Below are positions 1 to 21,589 of a stretch of DNA of 64,000 nt, in pieces. Every line of letters starts with the position of its first letter. The stretch's first letter is position 1. Origin of the DNA: Euleptes europaea (Eukaryota; Chordata; Lepidosauria; Squamata; Sphaerodactylidae). The translations under genes and the position numbers were made by a program. Location: positions 16,995,821-17,059,820 of the forward strand of contig NC_079312.1 of assembly GCF_029931775.1 (NCBI RefSeq). The letters run 5' to 3'. A model generated the notes under the pieces. The model searched no databases. It worked only from the letters and a program-made list of their open reading frames with translations, and had not been told where the DNA came from.

Positions 1-194
1 CAGCACTTAACACACACGCACAGCTGGCCAAAGTGTGCTTTGATGAGACCTCATTCCCCCCCCCCCCAAGTAAAAACTATTTCTCTCAAGTTTCTGGGAG
101 CAGACGCAGTTTTAAAGATGCACGTTAGCGGCAGGCAGACCCTCTGACACTAGGAAATAATGGCCACAGTTGAGAGCATAAAAATCAGACCATG

Positions 195-200
195 TTTATT
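195..200 (-). terminator. Possible polyadenylation signal of the C4 fragment
   Basis: AATAAA reads on the minus strand about 650 bases past the fragment's stop. The same hexamer is kept in the intact copy at 44032-44037. The assignment is positional only. Confidence 0.4.
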
Positions 201-521
201 GTAGGACAATTGACGTTAATGCAGAGGTGCAAGAATTATGTAAAGGGGGTACGCTTCACTTATGATATTAGCCCACGGTAAGACAGGCTGCGTGCAGAGA
301 GAGGCGGCTGAAAGGTGAAGTTCGAGAGGTCAGGTCTGTTGGCCACGATGCCTAAATGTACAAAGGCTGGGAGCCAAATGACAGGAGAAGGCTGTAGTGT
401 CCATGCTCCACTTATAACCATCCTATTGGCAACTGAATGCCCCTCCTTGGTCTGATTCAGCAGGGCTTTATGTTCTCGAATCCCTCAAATGCAAAGCAAC
501 AGGGGAGATGCTTTAGTGGAG

Positions 522-740
522 GGGCTGTGGCTCAGTTTTTAGAGCATCCGCTTGGCATGAAGAAGGTCCCAGGCTCAATCCCGGGCATCTACGGTTAAAG
601 GGACTAGGCAAGTATGTGATGTGAAAGACCTCCGCCCAAGACCCTGGAGAGCCGCTGCCGGTCTGAGTAGACAATACTGACTTTGATGGACTTAGGGTCT
701 GATGCAGTGTAAGGCAGATTCATGTGTGTGTGAGGTGCAA
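522..740 (+). mobile_element. tRNA-derived SINE, full length (SINE type 1)
   Basis: The head GGGGCTGTGGCTCAG with TTTTAGAGC (A box) and GGCTCAATCC (B box) is followed by the family body ending near GCAGATTCATGTGTG. The matching SINE in the other C4 copy (44362-44493) has lost its 3' half. Confidence 0.8.
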
Positions 741-853
741 TAACAAGAATTAAGGCACTGGGGCACTGATAGCTCCATTCCCAGAGAAAGTTGCGAGTGA
801 TGAGTGGGAGAAAGCACACAGGCACATATGAGGTTCTGAGCCAGTCCTTTGGC

Positions 854-995
854 TCAGATGCGGCAGCCGTTCTCAGCAAAGGAGCTCATAAAAGACTGGA
901 GGTCAATGCAGCTGTTGCGATTCTTGGTGGCCCCGCAGTTTCTGGGATCGGGCAGCTCCTCCACCCACGCGTTCAAATCCAGCAGGTACTGAGGG
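854..995 (-). pseudogene. Detached last exon of complement C4 (fragment)
   Basis: This is a 142-bp exon on the minus strand with a good polypyrimidine tract and CAG acceptor. It encodes the end of the C4 C345C domain from [13 protein letters not shown] to NGCRI and a TGA stop at 854. The peptide equals that of the exon at 44507-44648; the two differences I see (a glycine and a leucine codon) are both silent. The upstream C4 exons that should lie to its right are missing and zinc-finger DNA follows, so it cannot make C4. It is a remnant unless some transcript from outside splices into it. Confidence 0.9.
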
Positions 996-1089
996 CTGCA
1001 GAGAGAGAGAGGCTGAGTCAAAACACAGGAAAGTCTGGCGTAACCTATCCTCATCGGCGAGAAACTCAGGAGCAGAATTAACAAGGGAA

Positions 1090-1300
1090 GGGGCCATGGC
1101 TCAGTTTGTGGAGCATCTGCTTGGCATGCAGAAGGTCCCAGGTTCAGTCCCCGGCATCTCCAGTTAAAGGGACTAGGCAAGAAGGTGATGGGAAAGACCT
1201 CTGCCTGAGACCCTGGAGAGCCAAGCCGGACTTAGACAGTACTGACTTGGATGGACCGAGGGTCTGATTCAGTATAAGGCAGCTTCATGTGTTCATGTGT
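1090..1300 (+). mobile_element. tRNA-derived SINE (type 1) in C4 intron copy
   Basis: It has a tRNA-like head with box B GGTTCAGTCC, a body with AAGGGACTAGGCAAG and a GCAGCTTCATGTGTTC end. The orthologous insertion is at 44742-44958, so it predates the segmental duplication. Confidence 0.8.
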
Positions 1301-1347
1301 GTTCAACAAGGTAGCTTGGCGAAAGTTTCTAAATCTGCTTTTGCCAG

Positions 1348-2168
1348 ATTGTGGGAAGGGCTTTGATCAGAGAAAAATACTGACTCAGCATGAGAGATTC
1401 CACAAAAGAGAGAAAGTGTTCAATTGTCTAGAATGTGGGAAAGGTTTTATAACAAAAGCTGATCTTATTCGACATGAGAGAATCCACACAGGAGAGAAAC
1501 CGTACTCTTGTTCAGAGTGCGAGAAGAGCTTCAGTGTAAAATCGAGCCTCCATCAACACATGAGAGTTCACACAGGAGAGAAACCGTACAAATGCTCGCT
1601 CTGCGGGAAGAGATTCAGGCAGAGATCACATTTTGTTGAGCATGAAAAATTCCACCCAGGAAAGGAATCCCTTGAGTGTTCAGAGTGTGGGAAAAGCTTC
1701 AACAATCCTTTGTGCTTGCTGAGACATCAGGAGATCCACACAGGTGAAACTCCCTATAAATGCTTGGAGTGTGGGAAAAGCTTTGCCTCAAAGCGCAGTC
1801 AAGAGCAACATCAAAGAATCCACACAGGAGAGAAGCCATACCAGTGTCTGGATTGTGGGAAGAGGTTCCATACCAAAGCAGCCCTGCGGGTACATGAAAA
1901 AGGACACACTGGAGAGAAGCCGTTTAAATGCATGGAGTGTGGCAAAAGCTTTATTAATAGTTCAGGCCTCATAAACCACCATAAAATCCACACAGGTGAG
2001 AAACCATCTAAATGCTCAGATGAGGGGGGAGGTTCCAGAAAGAGCACTGACTTGACCCAATGGGAAAAAGTCCACACACAGGAAAAACCTTTTCAGTGTG
2101 CATGGTGTGGGAAGAAGTTTGTGAAGAAAGCACATCTGGCTGCACATGAGAAAACACACAGATGGTAA
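1348..2168 (+). pseudogene. 3' half of a KRAB-type zinc-finger exon, fused to C4 intron DNA
   Basis: An open frame runs to a TAA at 2166 and encodes nine C2H2 fingers after a first finger that has lost its leading cysteine, plus one degenerate finger before the last. The HTGEKPY linkers and finger order match the second half of genes A and B below. It contains the finger with core FDQRKILTQH that gene B has and gene A lacks. There is no KRAB exon, promoter or acceptor upstream; the sequence before 1348 is C4 intron and SINE. The ATG at 1287 lies in SINE/C4 DNA and is an accidental start. This is most likely a truncated gene copy; expression from a neighbouring promoter is not excluded. Confidence 0.85.
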
Positions 2169-3100
2169 GGGAAGCATTGGAAAAATAGGATGAAAGGGAA
2201 TCTTTGCTGTGAGGGCATAATTATGGGTTGAAAAGTCTGTTGAATGCATGAACAAATGAAGCTGCCTTATACTGAACCAGACCCTTGGTCCATCAAAGTC
2301 AGTATTGTCTACTCAGACCAGCAGCGGTTTTCCAGGGCCTCAGGCAGGGTGTCACCTAATGACCTTGTCTCTTTAACTGGAGATGCCAGGGATTGAACCT
2401 GGGACCTTCTGCATGCCAAGCAGATGCTCTCAGCCCAACTCAGTTTCCTTCAACAACAGGGCTGATATTCCCTTCTTAATTTCTATGGGCCTGTCCCAGC
2501 TTCCTTTGCACACCAACCCATAGCTTTCTGTGCCCACCCCAATATTATTTTGTAGGGGCTCTCCCCCTCTGCATATTCCATGGGCTAATCCCCAAAGCAG
2601 AGTATTTTAAATATATTTTGTTTGACAGAAAACACACACACAAAAAACTATTCTGTCAAAGAGATCAACCAGAAATGTAGGATTTGCATTTTAATTAGTT
2701 TTATTAAGAAATTCAGACAAATACTACATGTTTTGGGTATATAACATGATGTAACCATTTTATATGTGTATATAGTGAAGAATCAACAATTAACAACAAA
2801 TGAAGAATTAAATGACAAATGTTAAATAGCATTTAATTAGGGAAATTAATATTAAATAGCAGTTAATTAGGGAAAATAGTGGTCTAAAGTTTCTAAAGCA
2901 GGCTTGTGAGGCACAGTGCACTCATCCTACACTAGTGTTATTTTGTGTATTCAATGGAAGTATGATTACTGAAAGCCGTTCTGTCTCTTGCAGAAAGCAT
3001 TGCAGCAATTGCTGATGAAGCAGCAGCCAGAATGATCATCCTGTTTTGGCAAGCTGTAGCCAAAAGCAGATTAAGAAACGTCTTTCCTGGCCCCCCGGAG
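2169..3100 (+). other. 3' flank of the zinc-finger fragment, paralogous to the gene A and B flanks
   Basis: The stretch from about 2440 to 2560 matches the 3' flank of gene B (CATAGCTTTCTGTG motif). The stretch from about 2880 to 3100 matches that of gene A near 17160-17420. This shows that the fragment came from a whole tandem gene copy, flank included. A minus-strand type 1 SINE sits inside it. Confidence 0.7.
2245..2436 (-). mobile_element. tRNA-derived SINE (type 1), inverted
   Basis: The reverse complement reads from the tRNA-like head near 2430 to GAAGCTGCCTTATACTG at 2262. The body is shortened and diverged. Confidence 0.7.
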
Positions 3101-3109
3101 TGGCATCTA

Positions 3110-3845
3110 TGAAAACTGTGGAACTTGCTGCCACTGATTACTAAAAGCCAGCACAGGTTTCTCAAGAACAAGTCATGTCAGACTAATCTTATCTCCTTTT
3201 TTGAGAAAGATACTACCTTGCTGGATCAGGGGAATGCTGTAGACATAGTTTATCTAGATTTCAGTAAGGCTTTTGATAAGGTTCCTCATAATATTTTTGT
3301 TGACAAATTGGGAAAATGTGATTTAGATCCTGTTACTGTTAGTTGGATCTGAAATTGGTTGACAGATCGCACCCAAAGAGTGCTTGTTAATTGTTCCTCA
3401 TCTACTTGGACAGGAGTGACTAGCGGAATGCCTCAGGAATCTGTCCTGGGCCCTGTGTTGTTCAATATCTTTATAAATGATTTGGATGAAGGAATAGAGG
3501 GGATGCTTATTAAATGTGCAGATGATACTAAATTGGGAGGGGTAGCAAATACGGTAGAAGACAGCCAGGATACAGGCTGATCTTGACAGGCTGAAGATTT
3601 GGGCGAAAACGAATAAAATGCATTTCAACAGAGATAAATGTAATGTTCTGCATTTAGGTAGGAAAAAATCAAATGCATAATTATAGTGTGGGGGAGACTT
3701 GTCTCAGCAGTAGGGTGTGCGAAAAGGATCTTGGGGTCTTAGTAGACCAAACACTGAACATGAGTCAGCAGTGTGATGCGGTAGCTAAAAAGGCAAATGC
3801 AATCTTGGGCTGCATCAACAAAAGTATAATGTCCAGATCATGTAA
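3110..3845 (+). mobile_element. CR1 LINE fragment, reverse transcriptase region, broken
   Basis: Translation gives CR1 reverse-transcriptase blocks: [52 protein letters not shown] and CADDTKLGG. The catalytic F/YADD motif reads CADD. In-frame stops (for example after VSWI and after SQDTG) and a frame change show it is dead. Both ends of the element are missing. Confidence 0.9.
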
Positions 3846-3849
3846 ATAT

Positions 3850-4857
3850 TGATTTTGACTATTAATTTTATAAATTGATGCACTGAAGATTTGATATCTG
3901 AATTTTAAAAGTTTTTATTGCTGATATATTAGGTATTGATTCTGTTTTTAGACTGTTCATTGGATGAATTAGAAATTAATTCCAATTTTAATTTTGACTT
4001 ATTTAAATCATGTAATTGTTAGGTTGACTGTGGTAATTGACATCAAGTGCCTCTCAATTGACTGATTCTTTGTTAACTGATCATTTGATGAATTAGAACT
4101 AATCTCATTTGTGGTTGATTTCAAATTGTATATCTGTTAGGCTGCTGGGGTAGACTTGATAAGTAGAAGTACAAAATTTATTGTTTTGGCTTATGAAAAA
4201 GTATTTACAACAATCTAAGAAGCGTTTAATCTCATCTAAAATCTTGTCATCATCGCCTGAGTCTACACAATATCAAAGAGTCAGCTCAGCAGAAATGCCT
4301 AAACTGAAAAGGAAGACCAAAAATCAAGAAGAAGAATCGCAAATGCAAGAACTCAAGACCTTAATAATACAACTTAGCGAAGAGAACAAAAAAAGACAAG
4401 AAGACACAAAACAAAGCATTCAGAATTTGTTTCCTTGCAAAGGTTTGAGAAAAAGATTGATGACAATGCAAAAGAAATAAAAATTCTACAGCAAAAACAC
4501 CAGAAACTAGAAGAGAAGCTTGAACAACAAACAGTACCGGCACAGGAGTTGAAACACAAAGATTTGTTCATAATACCATTATGAATAGTGTTGTATGTAA
4601 GTTACAGTTAAGTGTAGAAGTATAGCAATCGATATAAAGCAGCAATAACTTGACGAGCTTAGGATGGTTGATGGTTTATAGTAGGAAAACGTTTGATGTA
4701 AATGAGAAGTTTCATTTTGTATGGCTTCAAACTGAAGATGGGTTGCAGGGTGCGCACGTGTAATACGACCTTTTCCTTTTTTTTCCCTTTAATCTCCCCC
4801 CACTTTTTTAAAATTCTGCATCCTAAAAACTAATAAAAATTTTTTTTAAAAAAAGTA
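3850..4857 (+). mobile_element. Probable L1-like LINE remnant, ORF1 start plus A-rich tail
   Basis: An open frame at 4181-4480 encodes a lysine/glutamate-rich coiled-coil start (KLKRKTKNQEEESQMQEL then LSEENKKRQED), as seen in L1 ORF1 proteins. The segment ends in an AATAAA-like run and a T/A-rich tail near 4830-4857. The middle of the element is absent. The family call rests on composition and impression. The AT-rich stretch 3850-4180 holds nothing else I recognise. Confidence 0.5.
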
Positions 4858-4869
4858 ATGCTGATGTAT

Positions 4870-5499
4870 TGAGATGGAGGGGGGGGGAGGATCTCAGAAA
4901 AGAGCGCTGCGTCAGGCAGGCAGAACTTTTCCTTCCAGGCAGAAGTTCTCAGCGCCCAATGATCACGGTAATTCCCGTGCGATTTCTCTTGGGTGGAACC
5001 TGCCTTTTGAACCCCCCTCCGAAAAGGAGGCTCCTCGGAGGCCAGTCTCCGCCAAGGGGGGGGGGGATATAAATGAAGCCAACAACTAATCCCATGGGTC
5101 CCGAAAGCCACCTACAGACAGTAGCGGAATAGACGAGGAACTTCCCCCGGACTTTTCCTTTTCCCGTGTTGGTTGGCGTGGGTTTGCATGCAGTTTTATT
5201 CAACGTAGAGAAAAAGCCTCCCCCCCCTGCAGTCTCCAGTGGTGCAGTCCGCCTCCCCCCTCCCCTCTGCAGCTGGAATCTGCAGCCGCGGAGCTGCCCT
5301 TTGCAAGGGAGGGAAAGGAGGGGGGTGGTCGCGGGGGTGGCCCTTGTGGGACCGTCTGGCGGGGCTGCGGGGCAGGAGCCGGAGCAGGGGGGCTGCCTGC
5401 CGGAGAGGTCGCTTGGCTGCACCACCCCACTTCGCCCCCCGTTAAGCGGGGAGGAAGGGGGGCTCTGAAGCCGGGCCTGTTTGGAGGAGGCGGGGAGAC
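4870..5499 (+). promoter_or_regulatory. Promoter and GC-rich 5' leader of gene A
   Basis: This region aligns with 24090-24723 in front of gene B. Both carry a TATA-like box after a long G run (TATAAAT at 5068 here), a conserved block CCTCCGAAAAGGAGG that can form a short hairpin about 45 bases upstream of it, and a shared stretch AATCCCATGGGTC just downstream. A GC-rich leader then runs to the start codon. A TATA box in front of a KRAB zinc-finger gene is uncommon; conservation between paralogues supports it. Confidence 0.65.
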
Positions 5500-15906
<10,407 letters not shown>

Positions 15907-17135
15907 CAAGGGAAGCATTAGGAAAACAGGCCAAAAGTGAAACTATGCTGTGAAGTCATAGATAATTATGGGTTGAAGAATCTGTTGTGAGTTAATCTTT
16001 GCCCAACTCAGTTTCCGCCAACATCAGGGCTGATATTCTCTCCTTAATTCCTATGAGCCCTCCCCAGCTTCCTTTGCTCATAGAATCATAGAGTAGGAAG
16101 GGACCACCAGGGCCATCTAGTCCAACCCCCTGCACAATTCAGGAAATTCCAAACTACCTCCCCCCCACACCCCCAGAAGATGGCCAAGATGCCTTCCCTC
16201 TCATCATCTGCCTAAGGTCATAGAATCAGCATTGCTGACGGATGGCCATCTAGCCTCTTCTTAAAAACCTCCAGGGAAAGAGTGCTTACCACCTCCTGAG
16301 GAAGCCTGTTCCACTGAGGAACTGCTCTGTTAGAAAATTCTTCCTAATGTCTAGACGGAAACTCTTTTGATTCAATTTCAACCCGTTGGTTCTGGTCCGA
16401 CCTCCTTGGGCAACAGAAAACAACTCGGCACCATCCTCTCTATGACAGCCTTTCAAGTACTTGAAGATGGTTATCATATCCCCTCTCAATCTTCTCCTCT
16501 TCAGGCTAAACATACCCGGCTCCTTCAACCTTCCCTCATAGGACTTAGTCTCCAGACCCCTCACCATCCTTGTTGCCCTCCTCTGGACGCGTTCCAGCTT
16601 GTCTACATCTTTCTTAAATTGCAGTGCCCAAAACTGAACACAGTACTCCAGGTGAGGTCTAACCAGAGCAGAGTAAAGCGATACCATCACTTCGCGTGAT
16701 CTGTTGATGAGCTGTTGATGCAGCCCAAGACTGCATTTGCCTTTTTAGCTATCGCATCACACTGCTGACTCATGTTCGGTCTACTAAGACCCCAAGATCC
16801 TTTTCACACACACTACTGCTGAGACAAGTCTCCCCCATCCTATAATTATGCATTTGATTTATCCTACCTAAATGCACAACTTTACATTCTGTAAAGGCCC
16901 TCCTGCGAATCAAGCTAACTATTTTTTTTAATTGATTATACTGGAGACAGATGGATGCTGATTGCAAAACTTAGTTGGGTAGGAAATACAAGACTCTTAA
17001 ATTGAAATGGAAAGTCTGTAGGTATTATAGGAATTATTGGAATAAATGCATTCTGGACTGTAGTTATTGTTGTCTGTTAATCGAGCAGGATTCTGAAGAG
17101 GCGGCCTAGAAATTTTCTAAATGAATAAATAAAAT
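15907..17135 (+). other. Gene A 3' untranslated region (inferred), with AATAAA at 17124 and 17128
   Basis: Sequence after the stop aligns with the gene B flank. AATAAATAAA at 17124-17133 matches the AATAAA at 38100 in gene B in position and context, which makes it the likely cleavage signal. A CR1 fragment fills the middle. Confidence 0.45.
16080..16960 (-). mobile_element. CR1 LINE, 3' portion, minus strand
   Basis: The reverse strand encodes the CR1 ORF2 C-terminus: [35 protein letters not shown] and [19 protein letters not shown]. The CR1 3' tail signature is near 16080-16130. Further upstream blocks (GETCLSSSVCEKDLGVLVD) continue to about 16960, with frame breaks. Confidence 0.92.
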
Positions 17136-17159
17136 TGGGTTATTACTTTGCAAACACTA

Positions 17160-18790
17160 CAGTGTGTGGGCTAAAGCTTCTAACGCAGCCTTGTGAGACA
17201 CGGTGCACTCATCCCACACTATTTAATGTTATGTGTATTTAATGCAAGTTTGATTACTGAAAGAGTCGTCTGTCTCTTGCCAAAACCATCACAGCAATAG
17301 CCGATGGAGCAGCAGCCAGAATGATGATCCTTTTTTGGAAAACTAGTCAAAAGCAGATCGATACGAAATGTCTTTCGTGTTCCCCCCGGTGCTGCATCTG
17401 TGAAAATTGTGGAACTCACTGCCACAGGATGTGGCGAGGGCTGCCAGCTTGGAAGGCCATGAAATGGGAGTGGAGAAATTCATGGAGGGCGGGGCTCTCA
17501 GTGGTTTCTAATCATGATGGAGATCTGCTCCCTTCCTTCAGTTCATATCACTTACTGGGGAGCCCTGCCATCAGCGGAAACTTTTATCCCAGGCGTGTCT
17601 ATACTCATGATATAGCAGAAGCTCACACAAAATAAGGTGCAAACCAGTGAGTATTTACAGTACAAAAACCAAAAACCGACAGAGTAACTAGCCTTGTGAA
17701 CACCAACTCCCCAGAGCTTGATCTTACATATGCACACTTCTTATTTACATATATACAGCCAATCACAATACAGACTCAATTGGTGCTTATATCAGCCCAG
17801 TACAGGTGATCTTAATTGAATAATTGGCAACTTCCCTTACTCAGCACTTTACAGCATTTGACAGCTGTCAGACTAGATCACTGGGATCTGTACATATGAT
17901 CCTGAGCACAAACATTTCCTACATGACAAGCCCAGGGAGGCGGACGCTGTCGCAGCGTTCCTGCCTGTGGGCTTCCTAGAGGTTCCTGGTCAGCCACCGA
18001 GTGAACAGACTGCTGGACTTGATGGGCCTTTGGTCCGGCATCCAGCGTGGCTCCTCTTACATTCCTATACCTCCCATGTTGAAAACAAGACAACTGTTCC
18101 TTTGGTCCCATGATAAGTTTGGCTTGTTTTCTCAGATAAAGAGTCCACGCTGTCCAGGATCATATGCAATCTTTGTGACAAATTTGCTTGCAAGTGCTTT
18201 AACGGTCTCCTCTCTGTATTTCTGGAAGGCCAAATGCTTTCAAATGAGAGCCCGCCATGGCTGGAACGCAATCGTCAGTAATTCTGATGACTCGATTAGC
18301 AATTGGGTAGTTATTTATTTTATTTAAAATATCTCTGCCCCTTTCCATCCCATTCAGGCTCCCCCAGGTGGTGAACATTAGAACGTTTCAGATATTAAAA
18401 GACTTTTCAATTGCATGAAAATATTTAGGATAACTAAATCATGTAAACACATTAAACTATACAAGCAGGAAGGATAAGAGCAAGGGAACGCCAAGCAAAA
18501 CAAACTTCCCTCTCTGGCGGAAGTCAATCAGAGGGAGAGAGGGATCTTTGGGGGCGGGGGGGGGAGTACGTCATTTCACTATCTGGATTTTATATTCTGA
18601 CTTGATTTGAAATGGAAAACGCAGCATACTAGAAAACAGTTTTTATAGCGCTTTCAGAGGGTAGCTGTGTCAATGTGCAGGAGAACAGCTAGATTTGAGT
18701 CAAGGAGACTAGGCTGAAGTTGGTTACTTATTCCCAGTTCGTTCCCTATTCCCAATTCCTTATTCACATTTCCTAGTTCCTGAATGTTTT
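17160..18790. other. Intergenic stretch, mostly unassigned
   Basis: 17160-17470 is the distal gene A flank shared with 2880-3120. From 17590 to 17880 there is an AT-rich segment with an LTR-like look but no boundaries I can support. From 17880 to 18790 nothing is recognised beyond G-rich runs. Confidence 0.4.
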
Positions 18791-18805
18791 TGAGGACCAT
18801 TCAAA

Positions 18806-19565
18806 AGCTCTGCACCCCAAAATATGGATTGGACCACCACATATCATACACCCTCACATTAAGGGGACTGTGCCCTCCATGATGGCGCATGCTGAGTTCT
18901 GGTCCAAAGTCCGGTTCTTGTGCCAGCTGCTCCCAAGGGGGGTGACCCAGGACAGATGCACATACAGACACTGGGGCTCAGCTGCACCCCAAAATAATCT
19001 TTGGGTCACCCCAAAGGACACATCCCCACACTTCAGAGACTGTCCCCTGCAAGAAGACATACAACGGTGCCCAGTCCAAACACTGGTTCTGGAACCAATG
19101 GCATCTTTTTGGGTCCCCTCCCAGAAACCCGTATTGCAAAGAAGATGTGAATAAGGAACTGGAGCTCTGCACCCCAAAATATGGATTGGACCACCGCATA
19201 TCATACACCCCCACATTCAGGGGACTAAGAATTTCTGTATGAGGACCTGGAACAGTTGTGTGCCTTCTGCACCCCAAAAGAAAGTTTGGACCACCACATA
19301 ACATACACCCCCACATTCAGGGGACTGTGCCCCACAAGGCAATGTGTGCAGAGTCCTGGTCCAAAGTCCGGTTCTTGTGACACCTGCTCCCAACTGGGGT
19401 CCCTCCAGGACCAAGGCAGACGCTGGGGCCCAGCTGCACCCCAAAATAATCTTTGGACCACCCCAAATTACACATCCACACATTCCTGAGACAGTCGCCT
19501 GCAAGAAGACATACAGCAATGCCCGGCACAAACACCGGTTCTGGCATCCGAGAGGGCCCATGCTG
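18806..19565 (-). repeat. Tandem-repeat array, left arm (about 360-bp dimer units)
   Basis: Units contain CACCCCAAAATATGGATTGG, then CCCCACATTCAGGGGACT, then a related half CACCCCAAAATAATCTTTGG. Each dimer is about 360 bases, made of two diverged halves of about 180. About two units lie here, in the orientation opposite to 21590-23310. Open frames through it are by-products of the repeat. Confidence 0.85.
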
Positions 19566-19574
19566 TGTCCTGGG

Positions 19575-21520
19575 CCAAAGCCATGGAAATTTTTTCTTTT
19601 GATTGCTTTCCTTGAAGATGCCTATTGCAGCCACAAGTCGTTTTCCCTGAATAGTATCTTTCATGATCTCAACAAATTCTGCTGGTCTGTGATGAAGCTT
19701 GGCATTCAGGGCTCGATTCTTAACAATTCTGAACCAATTTTCAGCAGTAGACTTACTGTCTCTGGTTTGGGGCCACCGTTTGGCCTGCAGCATAATTCCA
19801 CTCCATAGTCCGAGTGTATTTAGAGAGCAGTTTCTTCAGTTCAGTATTGTAGTAGATGTTGGGCTGTAAAGCACTGTTCAGTATATTCAAAGTTGTCTTG
19901 TGGGATTAATTTTACAAATGGTGATGCCTGATATGTAGAGTCCAGCGGTGTTTCCATGATATCATCTTTCTAATGGAGGTCTTGATCACTTACTGATATT
20001 GTTTGGTTTTTCAAAGCCTCTTTTACAGTGCTGACTGCCACCCTACAAGCTTCCGTAAGATATTTAGTACCAAATATAACGGTGAGGCATTTAATAAGTT
20101 CACCACATTCTTGTATAGTTGTTCCATTTTGCAGCAGTGCAAATGAGCATAGGGAAACCTTCCTTACATCTCTTGAAAGCTTTAACTTACTGACATGGTT
20201 TTTGCTGGGCAGGATCATAGTGTCTGGATTTCCAAGGCATTTTAACAAACCACAGACAATGACAGTGTTACACAGTTTGCCAGGGACAATGGACTGATTG
20301 CTCTTTGATTGTGTGTGTTAAGTGCCGTCAAGTCACTTCCGACTCATGGCGACCCTATGAATGAAAGTCCTCCAAAATGTCCTATCTTTGACAGCCTTGC
20401 TCAGATCTTGCAAATTGAAGGCTGTGGCTTCCTTTATTGAATCAATCCATCTCTTGTTGAGTCTTCCTCTTTTCCTGCTGTCCTCAACTTTTCCTAGCAT
20501 GACTGTCTTTTCCAGTGACTCTTCTCGTCTCATGACATGACCAAAATACGAAAGCCTCAGTTTAGTTTAGTCATTTTAGCTTCTAGGGTCAGTTCAGGCT
20601 TGATTTGATCTATAACCCACTGATTTGTTTTTTTGGCAGTCCATGGAATCCGTAACCCTCTCCTCCAACACCACATTTCAAAGGAATCTATTTTCTTCCT
20701 ATCAGCTTTCTTCCGTGTCCAGCTTTCACACCCATAGATAGTAATAGGGAATACGACGGCATGAATTAATCTAGTCTTGGTGGCCAGTGACACATCCTTA
20801 CACTTCAAAATATTTTCTAGCTCCTTCATGGCTGCCCTTCCCAGTCTCAATCTTCTTCTGATTTCTTGGCTGCAGTCTCCCTTTGGTTGATGGTGGAGCC
20901 AAGGAATAGAAAGTCTTGAACAATTTCAATTTCCTCAGTGTCAACCTTAAAGTTGTGTAATTCTCCTGTAGTCATTACTTTTGTTTTCTTGATGTTCAGC
21001 TGTAGTCCTGCTTTGGCACTTTCTCTTTTAACTTTCAGCAGTAGTTGTTTCAAATCTTCACTATTTTCTGCCAATAATGTAGTGTCATCAGCATATCTCA
21101 AATTATTAATGGTCCTCCCTCCAATTTTCACTCCACCTTCATCTGAATCTAATCCAGCTTTCCTAATTATATGTTCTGCATATAGATTGAAGAGATAGGG
21201 AGATAAAATACATCCTTGTCTTGATTACCTGTCTTGCTCTTTGATTACCTTAGAACTTTTAGTTAGAAAGGACAGGTGATAGAAAAAGAGAGGAACAATA
21301 CCCAGATTATTCGGAAAAGTACCGTTAAGTATTAGTTATACATTTCCAGATGAGTGAAATTGTTTTGGGAGAGTTTTCCCAGGAAGAAGGAGATGATTCA
21401 GAAGGGTGTGGCTATAACTATTTTGCATCTTGATGGTAATCACTAGGAATATACTTCTGTAAAGGAATGATTCCAAAGTCCCTGAATAGAATTGTAATTA
21501 CTGAGTTAACTGCTGTCAGT
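19575..21520 (-). pseudogene. Transposase-like protein remnant, family not recognised, split by BovB
   Basis: Two minus-strand open stretches lie in the same order: 20248-19970 (KCLGNPDTMILPSKNH... ECGELIKCLTVIFGTKYL) and 19793-about 19590 (STAENWFRIVKNRALN ... HHRPAEFVEIMKDTI). The ENWF-x2-VK and RP-x-EF pattern reminds me of uncharacterised DNA-transposon proteins. That is an impression, not a match. Its position between inverted repeat arms suggests one composite element. Confidence 0.35.
20311..21233 (-). mobile_element. BovB (RTE) LINE, 5'-truncated, with 13-bp target duplication
   Basis: The reverse strand encodes RTE reverse-transcriptase blocks NNLRYADDTTLLAENSEDLK, VFPITIYGCESWT and [15 protein letters not shown]. 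The 3' end is GTTAAGTGCCGTCAAGTC. TTGCTCTTTGATT occurs at 20298-20310 and 21234-21246, which fixes the insertion limits. Stops and frame breaks make it non-functional. It inserted into the transposase-like remnant. Confidence 0.93.
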
Positions 21521-21589
21521 TACCAAGTGACCTGCAAGTAGAGCTTTAACACATATGCTAAGAGAGCTGATAATTTCTCATTTGTCCTG

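Larger units (their letters stand above)
1..1347. repeat. Segmental duplicate of the C4 3' region (copy 1)
   Basis: This block matches 43832-44998 in the same orientation. It includes a BovB 3' tail at the very start, the C4 3' flank, the last C4 exon, part of the last C4 intron and two tRNA-type SINEs. By eye the first 200 bases differ at about 8-10 sites, roughly 95% identity. Homology stops at TTTTGCCAG (about 1347), where zinc-finger sequence begins; the other copy continues into C4 intron. The block starts at the window edge, so its left limit is unknown. Confidence 0.9.

Noticed and set aside
1287-1347. ATG at 1287 as a real start for the finger fragment
   Set aside because: It lies in a SINE end and C4 intron DNA that the other copy (44940-44998) also has without fingers, so it is a chance start.
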